A stretch of 51,524 nucleotides of DNA, from positions 1-51,524 of the forward strand of contig CANNAC010000015.1 of the NCBI GenBank assembly GCA_947502495.1, written 5' to 3'. Made by a program: the position numbers and the translations under genes. Below, one piece after another: positions 16,807-25,610 of this stretch (position 1 is its first letter; the number at the start of each line of letters is the position of its first letter). Source of the DNA: an uncultured Flavobacteriaceae bacterium (GTDB lineage Bacteria; Bacteroidota; Bacteroidia; Flavobacteriales; Flavobacteriaceae). The notes below the pieces were generated by a model. It was not told the DNA's origin and searched no databases. It saw only the letters and a list, made by a program, of their open reading frames with translations.

Positions 16807-17874
16807 ATGACTGCTTTATTAACAATTTTAGTTTTAGTATTTATAGCAATTGCCATTTGGCAGATGGTTAAAATATTCGATTTAGCTCAAGTAGGTACAT
16901 CAAATAGCCAGGTTGCAACAGACAAAGATAATACCTTGAATGGTTATTTAATGATGGGCTTTTTAGCATTCATCTACATAATAACTATTTGGAGTTTTGT
17001 AGAATTAGGTGATTTACCTTTAATGTCTAACTCAGCATCAGAACATGGTCCAGAGATAGATAATTTAATGATGATCTCTATGGCACTTATTTTTGTAGTG
17101 CAAACCATTACACAATTCCTTTTACACTACTTTGCATACAAGTACAAAGGAGAAAAGGGTAAGAAAGCATTATTCTTTGCAGATAATAATACGTTAGAGT
17201 TTATCTGGACGGTTATTCCTGTGATCGTTTTAGCTGGTTTAATTATCTACGGATTATTTACTTGGTCTGCGATAATGAATGTAAATGAAGACGATGATCC
17301 TTTAATCGTAGAGTTATATGCGCAACAGTTTAACTGGAAAGCTAGATACGGTGGAGCAGATAATACTTTAGGAAAAGCAAATGTTCGTTTAATTGATATT
17401 GATAGAGCAAATGTTCTAGGTCTGGATGAAGCAGATCCAAATGCACAAGATGATGTAATTACATCAGAGTTGCATTTACCAGTTGGTCGTACTGTATTGT
17501 TTAAAATGCGTTCACAGGATGTATTACACTCTGCGTACATGCCACACTTTAGAGCACAAATGAACTGTGTTCCTGGTATGATTACACAATTCGGATTTAC
17601 ACCAACAGTAACTACTGCAGATATGCGCCAAAATCCAGATATGATTGATAAGGTGGCAAACATTAACAGTATTAGAGTAGAAAAAAGCAAGAAATTAATT
17701 GCTAAAGGAGAGGACGCTCTAGAAAGATATGATTTTGATTATTTGCTAATATGTAATAAAATTTGTGGAACATCACATTATAACATGCAAATGAAAATTA
17801 TTGTTGAAACTCAAGAAGAGTATGACGCTTGGATGAAAGAACAAAAAGCTTTCAAAAACTCACTAATTAACTAA
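16807..17874 (+). CDS. coxB: Cytochrome c oxidase subunit II (CuA)
   Basis: Subunit II accepts electrons from cytochrome c at the binuclear CuA centre. The 355-residue protein has extra N-terminal hydrophobic segments (about 1-22 and 45-65), then the usual two-helix hairpin (about 93-115 and 135-157), then the periplasmic cupredoxin domain. CuA ligands are visible: a His in VLHSAYMPHF, and the Cys-x3-Cys-x3-His-x2-Met set in CNKICGTSHYNM near 315-326. Keeping all ligands marks it as a cytochrome c oxidase, not a quinol oxidase. It is co-transcribed with the act genes, consistent with a stable supercomplex. Confidence 0.94.
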   Translation: MTALLTILVLVFIAIAIWQMVKIFDLAQVGTSNSQVATDKDNTLNGYLMMGFLAFIYIITIWSFVELGDLPLMSNSASEHGPEIDNLMMISMALIFVVQTITQFLLHYFAYKYKGEKGKKALFFADNNTLEFIWTVIPVIVLAGLIIYGLFTWSAIMNVNEDDDPLIVELYAQQFNWKARYGGADNTLGKANVRLIDIDRANVLGLDEADPNAQDDVITSELHLPVGRTVLFKMRSQDVLHSAYMPHFRAQMNCVPGMITQFGFTPTVTTADMRQNPDMIDKVANINSIRVEKSKKLIAKGEDALERYDFDYLLICNKICGTSHYNMQMKIIVETQEEYDAWMKEQKAFKNSLIN

Positions 17875-17902
17875 ATTTAATAAGACAAAAGAATATTAAA
17901 TT

Positions 17903-19696
17903 ATGTCAGCACACGCAGATACACACGATCACGAAGCACACGAAGAGCATCACCATAAAGAAACTTTCGTAACTAAATATATATTTAGTCAAGATCATAA
18001 AATGATTGCAAAACAGTATTTAATTACTGGTACAATCATGGGAGTTATAGGAGTAATCATGTCTCTTATGTTTCGTATGCAAATTGCATGGCCAGAAGAG
18101 CCAAATGTAATTTTTGAAGCATTACTAGGTAAATGGGCTCCAGGAGGAGTTATGGATGCAGATATCTATCTTGCATTAGTAACTATTCACGGTACTATCA
18201 TGGTATTCTTTGTATTAACAGCAGGACTAAGTGGTACCTTTAGTAACTTATTAATTCCGTTGCAAATTGGTGCACGAGATATGGCTTCCGGTTTCTTAAA
18301 CATGGTGTCGTATTGGTTATTCTTTGTATCTAGTGTTATTATGTTAATCTCACTATTTGTGGAAGCAGGACCAGCAGCAGCAGGTTGGACAATTTATCCG
18401 CCATTAAGTGCATTACCAATGGCGCAAGGTGGATCTGGAATGGGAATGACTTTATGGTTAGTTTCTATGGCTATATTTATTGCTTCTTCTTTATTAGGAT
18501 CTTTAAATTATGTAGTAACAGTAATTAACTTACGTACCAAAGGAATGTCTATGACTAGACTACCTTTAACTATCTGGGCATTTTTTGTAACAGCTATTAT
18601 TGGTATCGTATCTTTCCCTGTATTATTATCGGCAGCATTATTATTAATAATGGATAGAAGTTTCGGAACATCCTTCTTCTTATCCGATATATTTATTCAA
18701 GGAGAAGTATTACATTATCAAGGTGGTTCTCCAGTATTATTCGAACACTTATTCTGGTTCTTAGGACATCCAGAAGTATATATTGTAATCTTACCAGCAA
18801 TGGGATTAGTTTCTGAAATTATGGCTACTAATTCACGTAAACCAATTTTTGGTTACCGTGCAATGATTGCTTCTATTTTAGCAATTGCATTCCTTTCAAC
18901 AATTGTTTGGGGTCACCATATGTTTATCTCAGGGATGAATCCATTCTTAGGTTCTGTATTTACATTTACAACATTATTAATTGCAATTCCTTCCGCTGTA
19001 AAAGCATTTAACTGGATAACCACTATCTGGAAGGGTAACATTCAAATGAATCCGGCCATGCTGTTTTCTATAGGATTTGTTTCTACTTTCATTACAGGAG
19101 GTTTAACAGGAATTATTCTTGGAGATTCTGCATTAGATATTAACGTCCACGATACATACTTTGTAATTGCGCATTTCCACTTAGTAATGGGTATATCTGC
19201 ACTTTACGGAATGTTCGCTGGAATCTACCATTGGTACCCAAAAATGTTCGGAAGAATGTTAAATAAGAATCTTGGTTATATCCACTTCTGGATTACAGCA
19301 ATTTGTGCTTATGGAGTATTTTTCCCAATGCACTTTATTGGAATGGCGGGTTTACCGAGACGTTATTATACAAACTCAAACTTCCCATTATTTGATGATT
19401 TAGCAAATACAAATGTAATTATTACTGTTTTTGCATTAATTGGTGGAGCTGTACAAGTAATCTATTTATATAACTTCTTTAGCAGTATGTTCTTTGGTAA
19501 GAAAGCAGAGAAGAATCCTTGGAGAGCAACTACTTTAGAATGGACTACAGAAGTCAAACATATACATGGTAACTGGGCTGGAGATATTCCTCACGTATAC
19601 AGATGGTCTTATGACTATTCTAAACCAGGACATGATGTAGATTTCGTTCCTCAAAATGTACCTTTAAAAGAAGGTGAAGAAGAACTTCAACATTAA
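17903..19696 (+). CDS. coxA: Cytochrome c oxidase subunit I
   Basis: Subunit I holds haem a and the haem a3-CuB oxygen-reduction site. The 597-residue protein has twelve hydrophobic helices and the diagnostic motifs: a haem a His in TIHGTIMVFF, GHPEVYI (CuB His, cross-linked Tyr and the proton-channel Glu of A1-type oxidases), GHHMF (two CuB His), and HDTYFVIAHFHLVMG (haem a3 and a ligands). The first 18 residues contain seven histidines (AHADTHDHEAHEEHHH). It is the last gene of the operon. Genes for subunits III and IV do not follow and must lie outside the window. Confidence 0.96.
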   Translation: MSAHADTHDHEAHEEHHHKETFVTKYIFSQDHKMIAKQYLITGTIMGVIGVIMSLMFRMQIAWPEEPNVIFEALLGKWAPGGVMDADIYLALVTIHGTIMVFFVLTAGLSGTFSNLLIPLQIGARDMASGFLNMVSYWLFFVSSVIMLISLFVEAGPAAAGWTIYPPLSALPMAQGGSGMGMTLWLVSMAIFIASSLLGSLNYVVTVINLRTKGMSMTRLPLTIWAFFVTAIIGIVSFPVLLSAALLLIMDRSFGTSFFLSDIFIQGEVLHYQGGSPVLFEHLFWFLGHPEVYIVILPAMGLVSEIMATNSRKPIFGYRAMIASILAIAFLSTIVWGHHMFISGMNPFLGSVFTFTTLLIAIPSAVKAFNWITTIWKGNIQMNPAMLFSIGFVSTFITGGLTGIILGDSALDINVHDTYFVIAHFHLVMGISALYGMFAGIYHWYPKMFGRMLNKNLGYIHFWITAICAYGVFFPMHFIGMAGLPRRYYTNSNFPLFDDLANTNVIITVFALIGGAVQVIYLYNFFSSMFFGKKAEKNPWRATTLEWTTEVKHIHGNWAGDIPHVYRWSYDYSKPGHDVDFVPQNVPLKEGEEELQH

Positions 19697-19734
19697 GATA
19701 TCCCTGTATAATCAGGAACATCATAACAATTAAG

Positions 19735-19775
19735 AAAAGACCTTTGGATATATATAATATTCCAAAGGTCTTTTT
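19735..19775 (+). terminator. Terminator of the act-cox operon
   Basis: A 14-bp stem, 19735-19748 with 19761-19774, contains AAAAGACCTTTGGA and its complement and runs into a T tract. It lies 38 bp past the coxA stop and closes the eight-gene respiratory operon. Confidence 0.85.
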
Positions 19776-19800
19776 CATTATATTTGTTTAGACTTCTTTG

Positions 19801-19866
19801 TCATTCTGAACTGGTTTCAGAATCTTTAATATATAACCAATACTAGATTCCCACTTTCGTGGAAGG
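19801..19866. repeat. Two palindromic REP-like remnants upstream of ruvB
   Basis: ATTCTGAA (19803-19810) and TTCAGAAT (19816-19823) form a small hairpin in a block reading TCATTCTGAACTGGTTTCAG. A second imperfect hairpin, GATTCCCACTTTCGTGGAA (19846-19864), follows. Both resemble short intergenic palindromes that recur in flavobacterial genomes, from memory and not checked here. Neither has a T tract. Confidence 0.5.
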
Positions 19867-19871
19867 TAAAC

Positions 19872-20894
19872 ATGAACGAAAACCTAGATCCAACAGACCA
19901 TAATTTTTCACCAGGAGAATTAGATGTCGAAAAAAAGTTAAGACCACTATCCTTTGATGATTTTACGGGGCAAGAACAAGTATTAGAAAATCTTCAGATT
20001 TTTGTTCAAGCTGCAAACGGTCGTGGAGAAGCATTAGATCATACACTTTTTCATGGACCTCCAGGATTAGGGAAAACAACCTTAGCTAACATTCTAGCCA
20101 ACGAGTTGGAAGTTGGAATTAAAGTTACTTCCGGACCTGTTTTAGATAAACCAGGTGACTTAGCGGGACTACTTACAAATCTAGAAGAACGTGATGTTTT
20201 ATTTATAGATGAAATACATCGTCTAAGTCCAATTGTAGAAGAATACCTGTATTCTGCAATGGAAGATTTTAAGATTGACATCATGATTGAGTCTGGTCCA
20301 AACGCCAGAACGGTACAGTTAAATCTAAATCCGTTTACCTTAATTGGTGCAACCACACGATCTGGATTATTAACTGCTCCAATGCGTGCGCGTTTCGGTA
20401 TACAAAGTAGACTACAATATTATAACACAGAATTATTAACGACCATAGTACAACGTAGTGCCGAAATATTAGAAGTCCCAATCTCTATGGAATCTGCCAT
20501 CGAAATTGCAGGAAGAAGTAGAGGAACACCAAGAATTGCAAATGCATTACTGCGTCGTGTACGTGATTTTGCCCAAATTAAAGGGAATGGTAGCATAGAT
20601 ATTAAAATTGCTCGTTATGCGCTAGAAGCATTGCATGTAGATGCACATGGCCTGGATGAAATGGATAATAAAATACTTACCACTTTAATCGATAAGTTTA
20701 AAGGAGGACCTGTTGGCATCACCACCTTAGCGACAGCGGTAAGTGAAAACTCAGAAACTATAGAAGAGGTATATGAACCTTTTCTTATTCAACAAGGATT
20801 CATTATGCGAACACCTCGTGGAAGGGAAGTTACCGAACTTGCGTATAAACATTTAGGAAGAGTAAAAGGGCCAACACAAGGCGGTTTGTTTTAG
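19872..20894 (+). CDS. ruvB: Holliday junction branch-migration ATPase RuvB
   Basis: RuvB is the hexameric AAA+ motor that drives Holliday junction branch migration with RuvA. The 340-residue protein has Walker [12 protein letters not shown] near 59-69, Walker [12 protein letters not shown] near 112-122, a sensor/arginine-finger region [18 protein letters not shown], and the C-terminal winged helix with [18 protein letters not shown]. Length and motifs are normal. ruvA is not adjacent but lies at 38444 in this window, so the pair is split. The stop codon overlaps the first base of the repeat that follows. Confidence 0.97.
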   Translation: MNENLDPTDHNFSPGELDVEKKLRPLSFDDFTGQEQVLENLQIFVQAANGRGEALDHTLFHGPPGLGKTTLANILANELEVGIKVTSGPVLDKPGDLAGLLTNLEERDVLFIDEIHRLSPIVEEYLYSAMEDFKIDIMIESGPNARTVQLNLNPFTLIGATTRSGLLTAPMRARFGIQSRLQYYNTELLTTIVQRSAEILEVPISMESAIEIAGRSRGTPRIANALLRRVRDFAQIKGNGSIDIKIARYALEALHVDAHGLDEMDNKILTTLIDKFKGGPVGITTLATAVSENSETIEEVYEPFLIQQGFIMRTPRGREVTELAYKHLGRVKGPTQGGLF

Positions 20895-21013
20895 GGCATT
20901 CCCAACCTTCGCTAAAAAAGCTTCGGTTGGTCACGCCTGCCTGCCGGCAGGCAGGCTTTTGCAAGTCGCTATCAGAGATGAGCTCCAACAATTGCTCAAT
21001 CGTTAATGCAATG
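20894..21013. repeat. GC-rich palindromic intergenic repeat between ruvB and the P450 gene
   Basis: A perfect 22-bp palindrome lies at 20935-20956, centred on CTGCCGGCAG. It is preceded by a second hairpin, CCAACC (20902-20907) with GGTTGG (20925-20930). A following block (20957-21013) contains GCAAGTCGCT and CAATTGCTCAATCG. The element is much richer in G+C than its surroundings and carries no gene. It looks like a dispersed Bacteroidota repeat, but only a genome-wide search can show copies. Confidence 0.6.
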
Positions 21014-21053
21014 AGGAACACAAAACAAAATAGAAACTATTTATAAAGTATAA

Positions 21054-22382
21054 ATGAATAAAAAAACACCAGAAGTTTCTCTTTTTAGTTTTGTTAAGCA
21101 TTCCTTAGAAATTCTTAAAAATCCCTTGCCTTTTCATCATAAATATTTCGAAAAGTTAGGCGATACTTTCTGTTTGAAAATAGGTTTTAAGTCTAAGGTT
21201 GTTTTTTGTCGGGATGCGGCATTAGCGGAATATGCGCTTCAGAAAAATCAAAAGAATTTTATTAAATCTAAGATTCAAACCGAAGATTTAGTGAAATATG
21301 TGGGTAAAGGTTTACTGACTTCCGAAGGAGAACATTGGCGAAAACAACGCAAACTCATTCAGCCAGCTTTTCATAAAAATCAATTAAATAACTTATTAGA
21401 TAGCATTCGTGAAGCTATTCTTTCCGAATACACAAAAGTCACAGTAAACCAAACCATAGATGTTTTCCCTATATTCAATGATTTAGCATTTCAAACGGTG
21501 GTTAAATCGTTATTCAGTAGTGCTGTAAATAAGGAAGAGATTAACAGATTACAGCATATTACAGAATCCGGGCAAAAAATGTTGATTAAGGAGTTACGTC
21601 AGCCTTATTTAGGATGGTGGTTCAAGTTAAGTGGCCAACTAAAAAAGGAGTTAGATTTAACTACAGAAGCTCGTAATATATTAAGACGTATTGTTAATGA
21701 TCGAAAGTCTTCCGCCGAAAGGCAAAACGATTTATTAGACATGCTTTTAGATGCTAGATATGAAGATGGTGAAGCCATGGAAGAAGAGCAACTAATTGAT
21801 GAAATTCTTATTCTGTTTACTGCGGGACATGAAACGACCTCTAACGCGCTAACTTTTATCTTTCAATTATTAGCGAAACATCCCGAATGGCAAGAAAAAA
21901 TTCATGAGGAGTTCGTTCGAGTAGCTGCCGAAACCGATGATTTAATGACGCAAATCACATCTTCAAAGATTACGCAACAAGTAATAGAAGAAGGGATGCG
22001 ATTGTATCCTCCAGCTTATTTTATAGATCGTGTAAACGTGAAGCCAGATAGTTTTAATAGTCTGAATTTAGAAGCAGGTTCTAATTTGTTGTTTTCGGTG
22101 TACGAAATACATCGTCATCCAGATTTATGGGAGCAACCAGAAACGTTTATGCCAGAACGTTTTGCCGAAGGAAGTAGAAAATTCTCCTCACAATATTTTC
22201 CGTTCGGAGCAGGACCAAGAAAATGTATAGGTAATAACTTTGCTATGTTTGAAATGATTTTGGCAGTTAAAGAACTAGTAAAAAGTTTTAAAATTGAAGC
22301 GCAATTTGAAACTATTGCCATTACACCGCTAATAACATTAAAACCAAAAAATGCGTTTTTAAAGTTTGAGAAAAGAGCGTAA
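21054..22382 (+). CDS. Cytochrome P450
   Basis: This is a haem-thiolate monooxygenase of 442 residues without a signal peptide, so probably cytoplasmic. All P450 hallmarks are present: the I-helix oxygen-activation motif AGHETTS near 260-266, the K-helix ExxR in EEGMRLYPP, the PERF segment (MPERFAEGS), and the haem loop [12 protein letters not shown] with the axial Cys at 391. It resembles soluble bacterial P450s related to CYP102/CYP4-type fatty-acid hydroxylases in overall layout, but the substrate cannot be told. No ferredoxin or reductase gene is adjacent. It shares one base with queG, so the two are translationally coupled. Confidence 0.92.
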   Translation: MNKKTPEVSLFSFVKHSLEILKNPLPFHHKYFEKLGDTFCLKIGFKSKVVFCRDAALAEYALQKNQKNFIKSKIQTEDLVKYVGKGLLTSEGEHWRKQRKLIQPAFHKNQLNNLLDSIREAILSEYTKVTVNQTIDVFPIFNDLAFQTVVKSLFSSAVNKEEINRLQHITESGQKMLIKELRQPYLGWWFKLSGQLKKELDLTTEARNILRRIVNDRKSSAERQNDLLDMLLDARYEDGEAMEEEQLIDEILILFTAGHETTSNALTFIFQLLAKHPEWQEKIHEEFVRVAAETDDLMTQITSSKITQQVIEEGMRLYPPAYFIDRVNVKPDSFNSLNLEAGSNLLFSVYEIHRHPDLWEQPETFMPERFAEGSRKFSSQYFPFGAGPRKCIGNNFAMFEMILAVKELVKSFKIEAQFETIAITPLITLKPKNAFLKFEKRA

Positions 22383-23308
22383 TGATAGATAATGAAGCGA
22401 AATACACAAAAACGATAAAAGACGAAGCCAAACGCCTCGGGTTTTTGTCTTGCGGTATTAGCCAAGCAGCATTTTTAGAAGAAGAAGCACCAAGATTGGA
22501 AAACTGGTTGAACAAAAATATGCATGGAGAAATGCGTTATATGGAAAACCATTTTGATAAGCGTCTCGATCCTACAAAACTGGTAGACGATTCTAAATCG
22601 GTAATTTCACTTTTATTAAACTATTATCCTTCCGAAACACAAAACTCAGAAAGCTACAAGCTATCCAAATATGCTTATGGTACCGATTATCACTTCGTAA
22701 TAAAAGATAAATTAAAACAACTCTTACAACATATTCAAGAAGAAATTGGGGAGGTTTCCGGACGTGCATTTGTAGATTCGGCACCTGTATTAGACAAAGC
22801 TTGGGCTGCAAAATCAGGTTTGGGATGGATTGGCAAACACAGTAACCTACTTACACAACAAACGGGCTCCTTTTATTTTATAGCAGAGCTTGTTGTGGAT
22901 TTAGACTTGGAATACGACAGCATTACAACAGACCATTGCGGGACATGTACTGCTTGTATAGATGCTTGCCCTACGCAAGCCATTACCGAACCGTATGTGG
23001 TAGATGGCAGTAAATGTATTTCGTATTTTACTATCGAGTTAAAAGAGCAACTACCAAATAGTATGAAGGGTACTTTTGACGATTGGATGTTTGGTTGTGA
23101 TGTGTGCCAAGATGTTTGTCCGTGGAATAAATTCTCAAAACCGCATAACGAACCTCTTTTTAATCCGAATCCAGAACTGTTAGCAATGACTAAAAAAGAC
23201 TGGGAAGAAATAACCCAAGAAACTTTTAGTAAAGTGTTTCAAAAATCTGCAGTAAAGCGTACCAAGTTCTCTGGGTTAACGCGAAACATTCATTTCCTTA
23301 AAGAATAA
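22382..23308 (+). CDS. queG: Epoxyqueuosine reductase QueG
   Basis: QueG performs the last step of queuosine synthesis in tRNA, reducing epoxyqueuosine with a cobalamin cofactor and two [4Fe-4S] clusters. The 308-residue protein has the N-terminal cobalamin-binding region ([51 protein letters not shown]) and two ferredoxin-like cysteine clusters. The clusters are [12 protein letters not shown] near 188-199 and [11 protein letters not shown] near 242-252. The size is that of the short QueG form without HEAT repeats. The ATG shares its A with the TAA of the P450 gene. Functional linkage to the P450 is not implied. Confidence 0.95.
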   Translation: MIDNEAKYTKTIKDEAKRLGFLSCGISQAAFLEEEAPRLENWLNKNMHGEMRYMENHFDKRLDPTKLVDDSKSVISLLLNYYPSETQNSESYKLSKYAYGTDYHFVIKDKLKQLLQHIQEEIGEVSGRAFVDSAPVLDKAWAAKSGLGWIGKHSNLLTQQTGSFYFIAELVVDLDLEYDSITTDHCGTCTACIDACPTQAITEPYVVDGSKCISYFTIELKEQLPNSMKGTFDDWMFGCDVCQDVCPWNKFSKPHNEPLFNPNPELLAMTKKDWEEITQETFSKVFQKSAVKRTKFSGLTRNIHFLKE

Positions 23309-23636
23309 AATCCAGCTTATCATCTAATAATTAGTGTTTTAGACAAAAACATTTTGTTTTGTATAGAAAATTTTCTATATTTAGTTATTGTTAATCTTAA
23401 AAGTAGAATACGAAACAGAAAGGAAATAACTAAAAAAGAGAAAGCCTCTACTAGGTAAAGGCTCTCATAGGTTCGCTAAAACCAAAATAAACAGTGTTTA
23501 TCTTCTATAAAGATACAAAAAAATTAAATAAGATAAAAGCAAGTTTGTTTTGAAGAGTGTAAAGCTTACACACTTTAAAAAGCCGTGTATACCGAAAAAC
23601 GTATAGAGTAGGTAATCTTATTTAAAAATATATATT
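23309..23636 (+). other. 328-bp gene-free region holding a promoter, a palindrome and a long leader
   Basis: No ORF of note exists on either strand. The region holds the promoter/palindrome at 23354-23383. Downstream are a hairpin at 23438-23466 (GAG-AA-AGCCT with AGGCT-CTC) and a short perfect inverted repeat, GTGTAA-AGC-TTACAC, at 23557-23571. The transcript would have a leader of roughly 245 nt before the ATG at 23637. Whether it folds into a regulatory RNA is unknown. Confidence 0.5.
23354..23383 (+). promoter_or_regulatory. Candidate promoter overlapped by an 18-bp perfect palindrome
   Basis: TTG at 23354-23356 and TATATTTA at 23376-23383 are separated by 19 nt and differ from the consensus in the last base. 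The perfect palindrome TATAGAAAATTTTCTATA (23362-23379) fills the spacer and touches the -7 element, the position of a typical repressor operator. No regulator gene is adjacent. Being purely A+T-rich in the centre, it could be chance. Confidence 0.4.
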
Positions 23637-24272
23637 ATGAAATATTTAATAAATATTGACGTGGCCTTAAACAATAAGAGTAGCGTGAGTAAAAATTTAA
23701 AAAATGTAATGTCGGTTATTACTTTGACTTTGGTGATGTTGCTTTCATTTAATGTGAATGCACAGAAAATTGAATATTCAAAGGAACAAATTGAAGATGT
23801 TAAAATTAAACTTCGTCAAGGGATGAATTTATTTGTTGAAAGTGTAAAGCCTTTTTATAAAAAAGGAATGTCTTTCGAGGAATACAAATTAGTTTTAGTC
23901 GGAAAAAACAATAAAAACATTACGGTAGAAGGGAATGCATTGTTAAAAAAAGCATATATCTATATTAGTAATTCAACCTCTTCTGAAAAAATCATAGATG
24001 AGGATTCTACAATAGAATTTGTAAAGGCCCTAAGTTATATTAACAAATCTAATTCTGAAAAAAAATCTTCTGATAGGGAGTTTTTATTGTTTGGAAGCAC
24101 TATGGGAAACACTTTTCCGTTAGCGAACAATACCAACAACAAAAAAGCTTACCCTTGTAGATGGTTTCAAATACGATGTCATTTAGTTCAACTTTTTGGT
24201 GATAGCACTGCAGATGATATATTGGGGGCGGCAAGTTGTGCTTTTATTCTTTTAATAGGAGGAAGTTGTTAA
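23637..24272 (+). CDS. Exported protein of unknown function with Cys-containing hydrophobic C-terminus
   Basis: I do not recognise this 211-residue protein. Residues 1-43 contain a long n-region and a hydrophobic core (VITLTLVMLLSFNVNAQ), so it should be exported. An in-frame ATG at 23709 would give a conventional signal peptide of 19 residues. The middle (45-150) is helical and Lys-rich. The last 39 residues are distinctive: PCRWFQIRCHLVQLFGD, then DILGAASCAFILLIGGSC. Cysteines are at 174, 181, 201 and 211, the last being the C-terminal residue. A hydrophobic, possibly disulfide-bonded tail suggests membrane interaction or a precursor releasing a C-terminal peptide; both are inference. A hairpin terminator follows. 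Confidence 0.7.
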   Translation: MKYLINIDVALNNKSSVSKNLKNVMSVITLTLVMLLSFNVNAQKIEYSKEQIEDVKIKLRQGMNLFVESVKPFYKKGMSFEEYKLVLVGKNNKNITVEGNALLKKAYIYISNSTSSEKIIDEDSTIEFVKALSYINKSNSEKKSSDREFLLFGSTMGNTFPLANNTNNKKAYPCRWFQIRCHLVQLFGDSTADDILGAASCAFILLIGGSC

Positions 24273-24281
24273 ATAATTTAA

Positions 24282-24312
24282 AAGCTGCTAGTGTTATAAT
24301 TGCTAGCAGCTT
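24282..24312 (+). terminator. Hairpin after the 211-residue exported protein gene
   Basis: AAGCTGCTAG (24282-24291) and CTAGCAGCTT (24303-24312) form a perfect 10-bp stem with an 11-nt loop. The 3' side is A-rich rather than T-rich, so termination may be weak. It could separate or attenuate the next three genes. Confidence 0.55.
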
Positions 24313-24385
24313 AATAAAAAATGAAGCTTCTAAAGTTTACACTTTTTATTAATAGTTAAATAAACGAAATCAAAATTATTACATT

Positions 24386-25126
24386 ATGAATAGATTTTAT
24401 AATTACATGTCATTCCTTTTAGTATTATGTGTATTGTCTTGTACAAGTTGGAAAGCGAATTTAGCACTTACAAAACTTGGGATTTATGAAGACGATCTAA
24501 ACATAGTTAGTTTTTTTAACAATAAACAAACTGTTGTTTTTGTTCCCATGAAGCATGCTGGAACGAAATCATTTTACAATAATGTTAAATTGACCATTGA
24601 TTCGTTGACTAAAGAAAACTACTTGTTTTATACCGAGTTTATTGATAATGATACAACTTATAAAGATTATAATATTTATTCTAAAAAACTTTTGAAATTA
24701 ATGAAATATGAAAAGCTTATTGGTAATGATTCTTTAGAAGGACCTGAAGATTTTTTCAAAGCATTATATGGAGGAAAAGTGAAGTTAAAAAAAGAATTAA
24801 TTGCTCAACCAGCATATTCTGATTTAGGAATGTTAATTAGCAAAAATAAACATGTTGACATTACATCAAAAGAAATAGTGATGGAATATCAAAGAAGAAC
24901 GAATACCGAAGTGTTATTAATAGATGATTTTAATGTCGATAGAGAAGTGTACAAAGATATAATTATAGAATATAGAAATAGGCACGTAATAAATGAATTA
25001 AAAAAGGATTCACACCAAAAAATTGCAATTGTATATGGTAGTGCACATTTTGTAGGCATTAAAAATAGACTATTAAATCTTAGTTATAAGGAAATAGTTA
25101 ATTCTAGAAAAGCCAATAGCCATTAG
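24386..25126 (+). CDS. Lipoprotein resembling the TraB/PrgY/Tiki (GumN) family
   Basis: The 246-residue protein has a lipoprotein signal ending at Cys19 (VLCVLSC). Its pattern resembles the TraB/PrgY/GumN/Tiki superfamily. VVFVPMKHAG (His57) stands where the first GxxH lies. FYTEF (Glu84) and YRNRH (Arg197, Asn198) follow. IAIVYGSAHFVGIKNRLL (His221) matches the second GxxH and the conserved end. The first motif has Pro in place of Gly. Known members inhibit peptide pheromones in enterococci (TraB, PrgY) or cleave Wnt (Tiki); proteolysis is established only for some. Here, membrane-anchored and next to an exported protein with an odd C-terminus, action on a peptide is a guess. It is 18 bp from the next ATG. 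Confidence 0.6.
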   Translation: MNRFYNYMSFLLVLCVLSCTSWKANLALTKLGIYEDDLNIVSFFNNKQTVVFVPMKHAGTKSFYNNVKLTIDSLTKENYLFYTEFIDNDTTYKDYNIYSKKLLKLMKYEKLIGNDSLEGPEDFFKALYGGKVKLKKELIAQPAYSDLGMLISKNKHVDITSKEIVMEYQRRTNTEVLLIDDFNVDREVYKDIIIEYRNRHVINELKKDSHQKIAIVYGSAHFVGIKNRLLNLSYKEIVNSRKANSH

Positions 25127-25156
25127 TTCTACTCAAAATAAAATATGTTTATTACA

Positions 25157-25609
25157 ATGAAAAAACTCATACCTATAGCGCTGCTGTGCCTAACCACTAT
25201 TGCCTTTTCTCAACAGAAAAACACAACAGAGAAAACCACAATTAATGGAGAATTAATCTTTGGTAAAAACCCAGATTGTATAAGAAGAGGTGGTATTTGC
25301 ACTTTTAATACGAGCCAAAACAAAGCACAAGCAAACACACAAGTAACCTATAATAAAGATAACAGCATAACTTTAATTATAGATAGATCTAAAATTACAA
25401 AAGAGGAAGAATTTAAAATTGTTGGGCAATACCTTACTTCAACCTCTAAAGTAAATGAGTTAACCTTTGTTATGGAAGAGGATTTAACGCTAGAAGCAGA
25501 AACCAAAATAGGTTTGAAAATGGCAAATTATCTAACCAAAATAGCAAAGGGGAATTATCCAGTAGTAATTACAAAAGATACGTTTACTATAATTTTAAGA
25601 TTAGAATAG
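25157..25609 (+). CDS. Small exported protein of unknown function
   Basis: I take the ATG at 25157, which gives 150 residues and a compact signal peptide (KKLIPIALLCLTTIAFSQ). An ATG at 25145 would add four residues. The mature protein has one short cysteine motif, NPDCIRRGGICTF, about 20 residues after cleavage. A beta/alpha region follows (VTYNKDNSITLIIDRSKI; TFVMEEDLTLEAETKIGLKMANYL; NYPVVITKDTFTIILRLE) that could be a small ferredoxin-like or plait fold. No family is recognised. One base separates its stop from the next ATG, so the two are surely co-translated. Confidence 0.7.
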   Translation: MKKLIPIALLCLTTIAFSQQKNTTEKTTINGELIFGKNPDCIRRGGICTFNTSQNKAQANTQVTYNKDNSITLIIDRSKITKEEEFKIVGQYLTSTSKVNELTFVMEEDLTLEAETKIGLKMANYLTKIAKGNYPVVITKDTFTIILRLE

Positions 25610-25610
25610 T

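Noticed and set aside
20935-20956. 22-bp palindrome as terminator of ruvB
   Set aside because: The T run after it is only four bases and the element is embedded in a larger compound repeat, so a mobile-type repeat is the better reading. Some termination effect cannot be excluded.
20830-21021. Minus-strand frame across the end of ruvB and the repeat
   Set aside because: It includes the palindrome and part of ruvB in antisense; the translated text is not protein-like.
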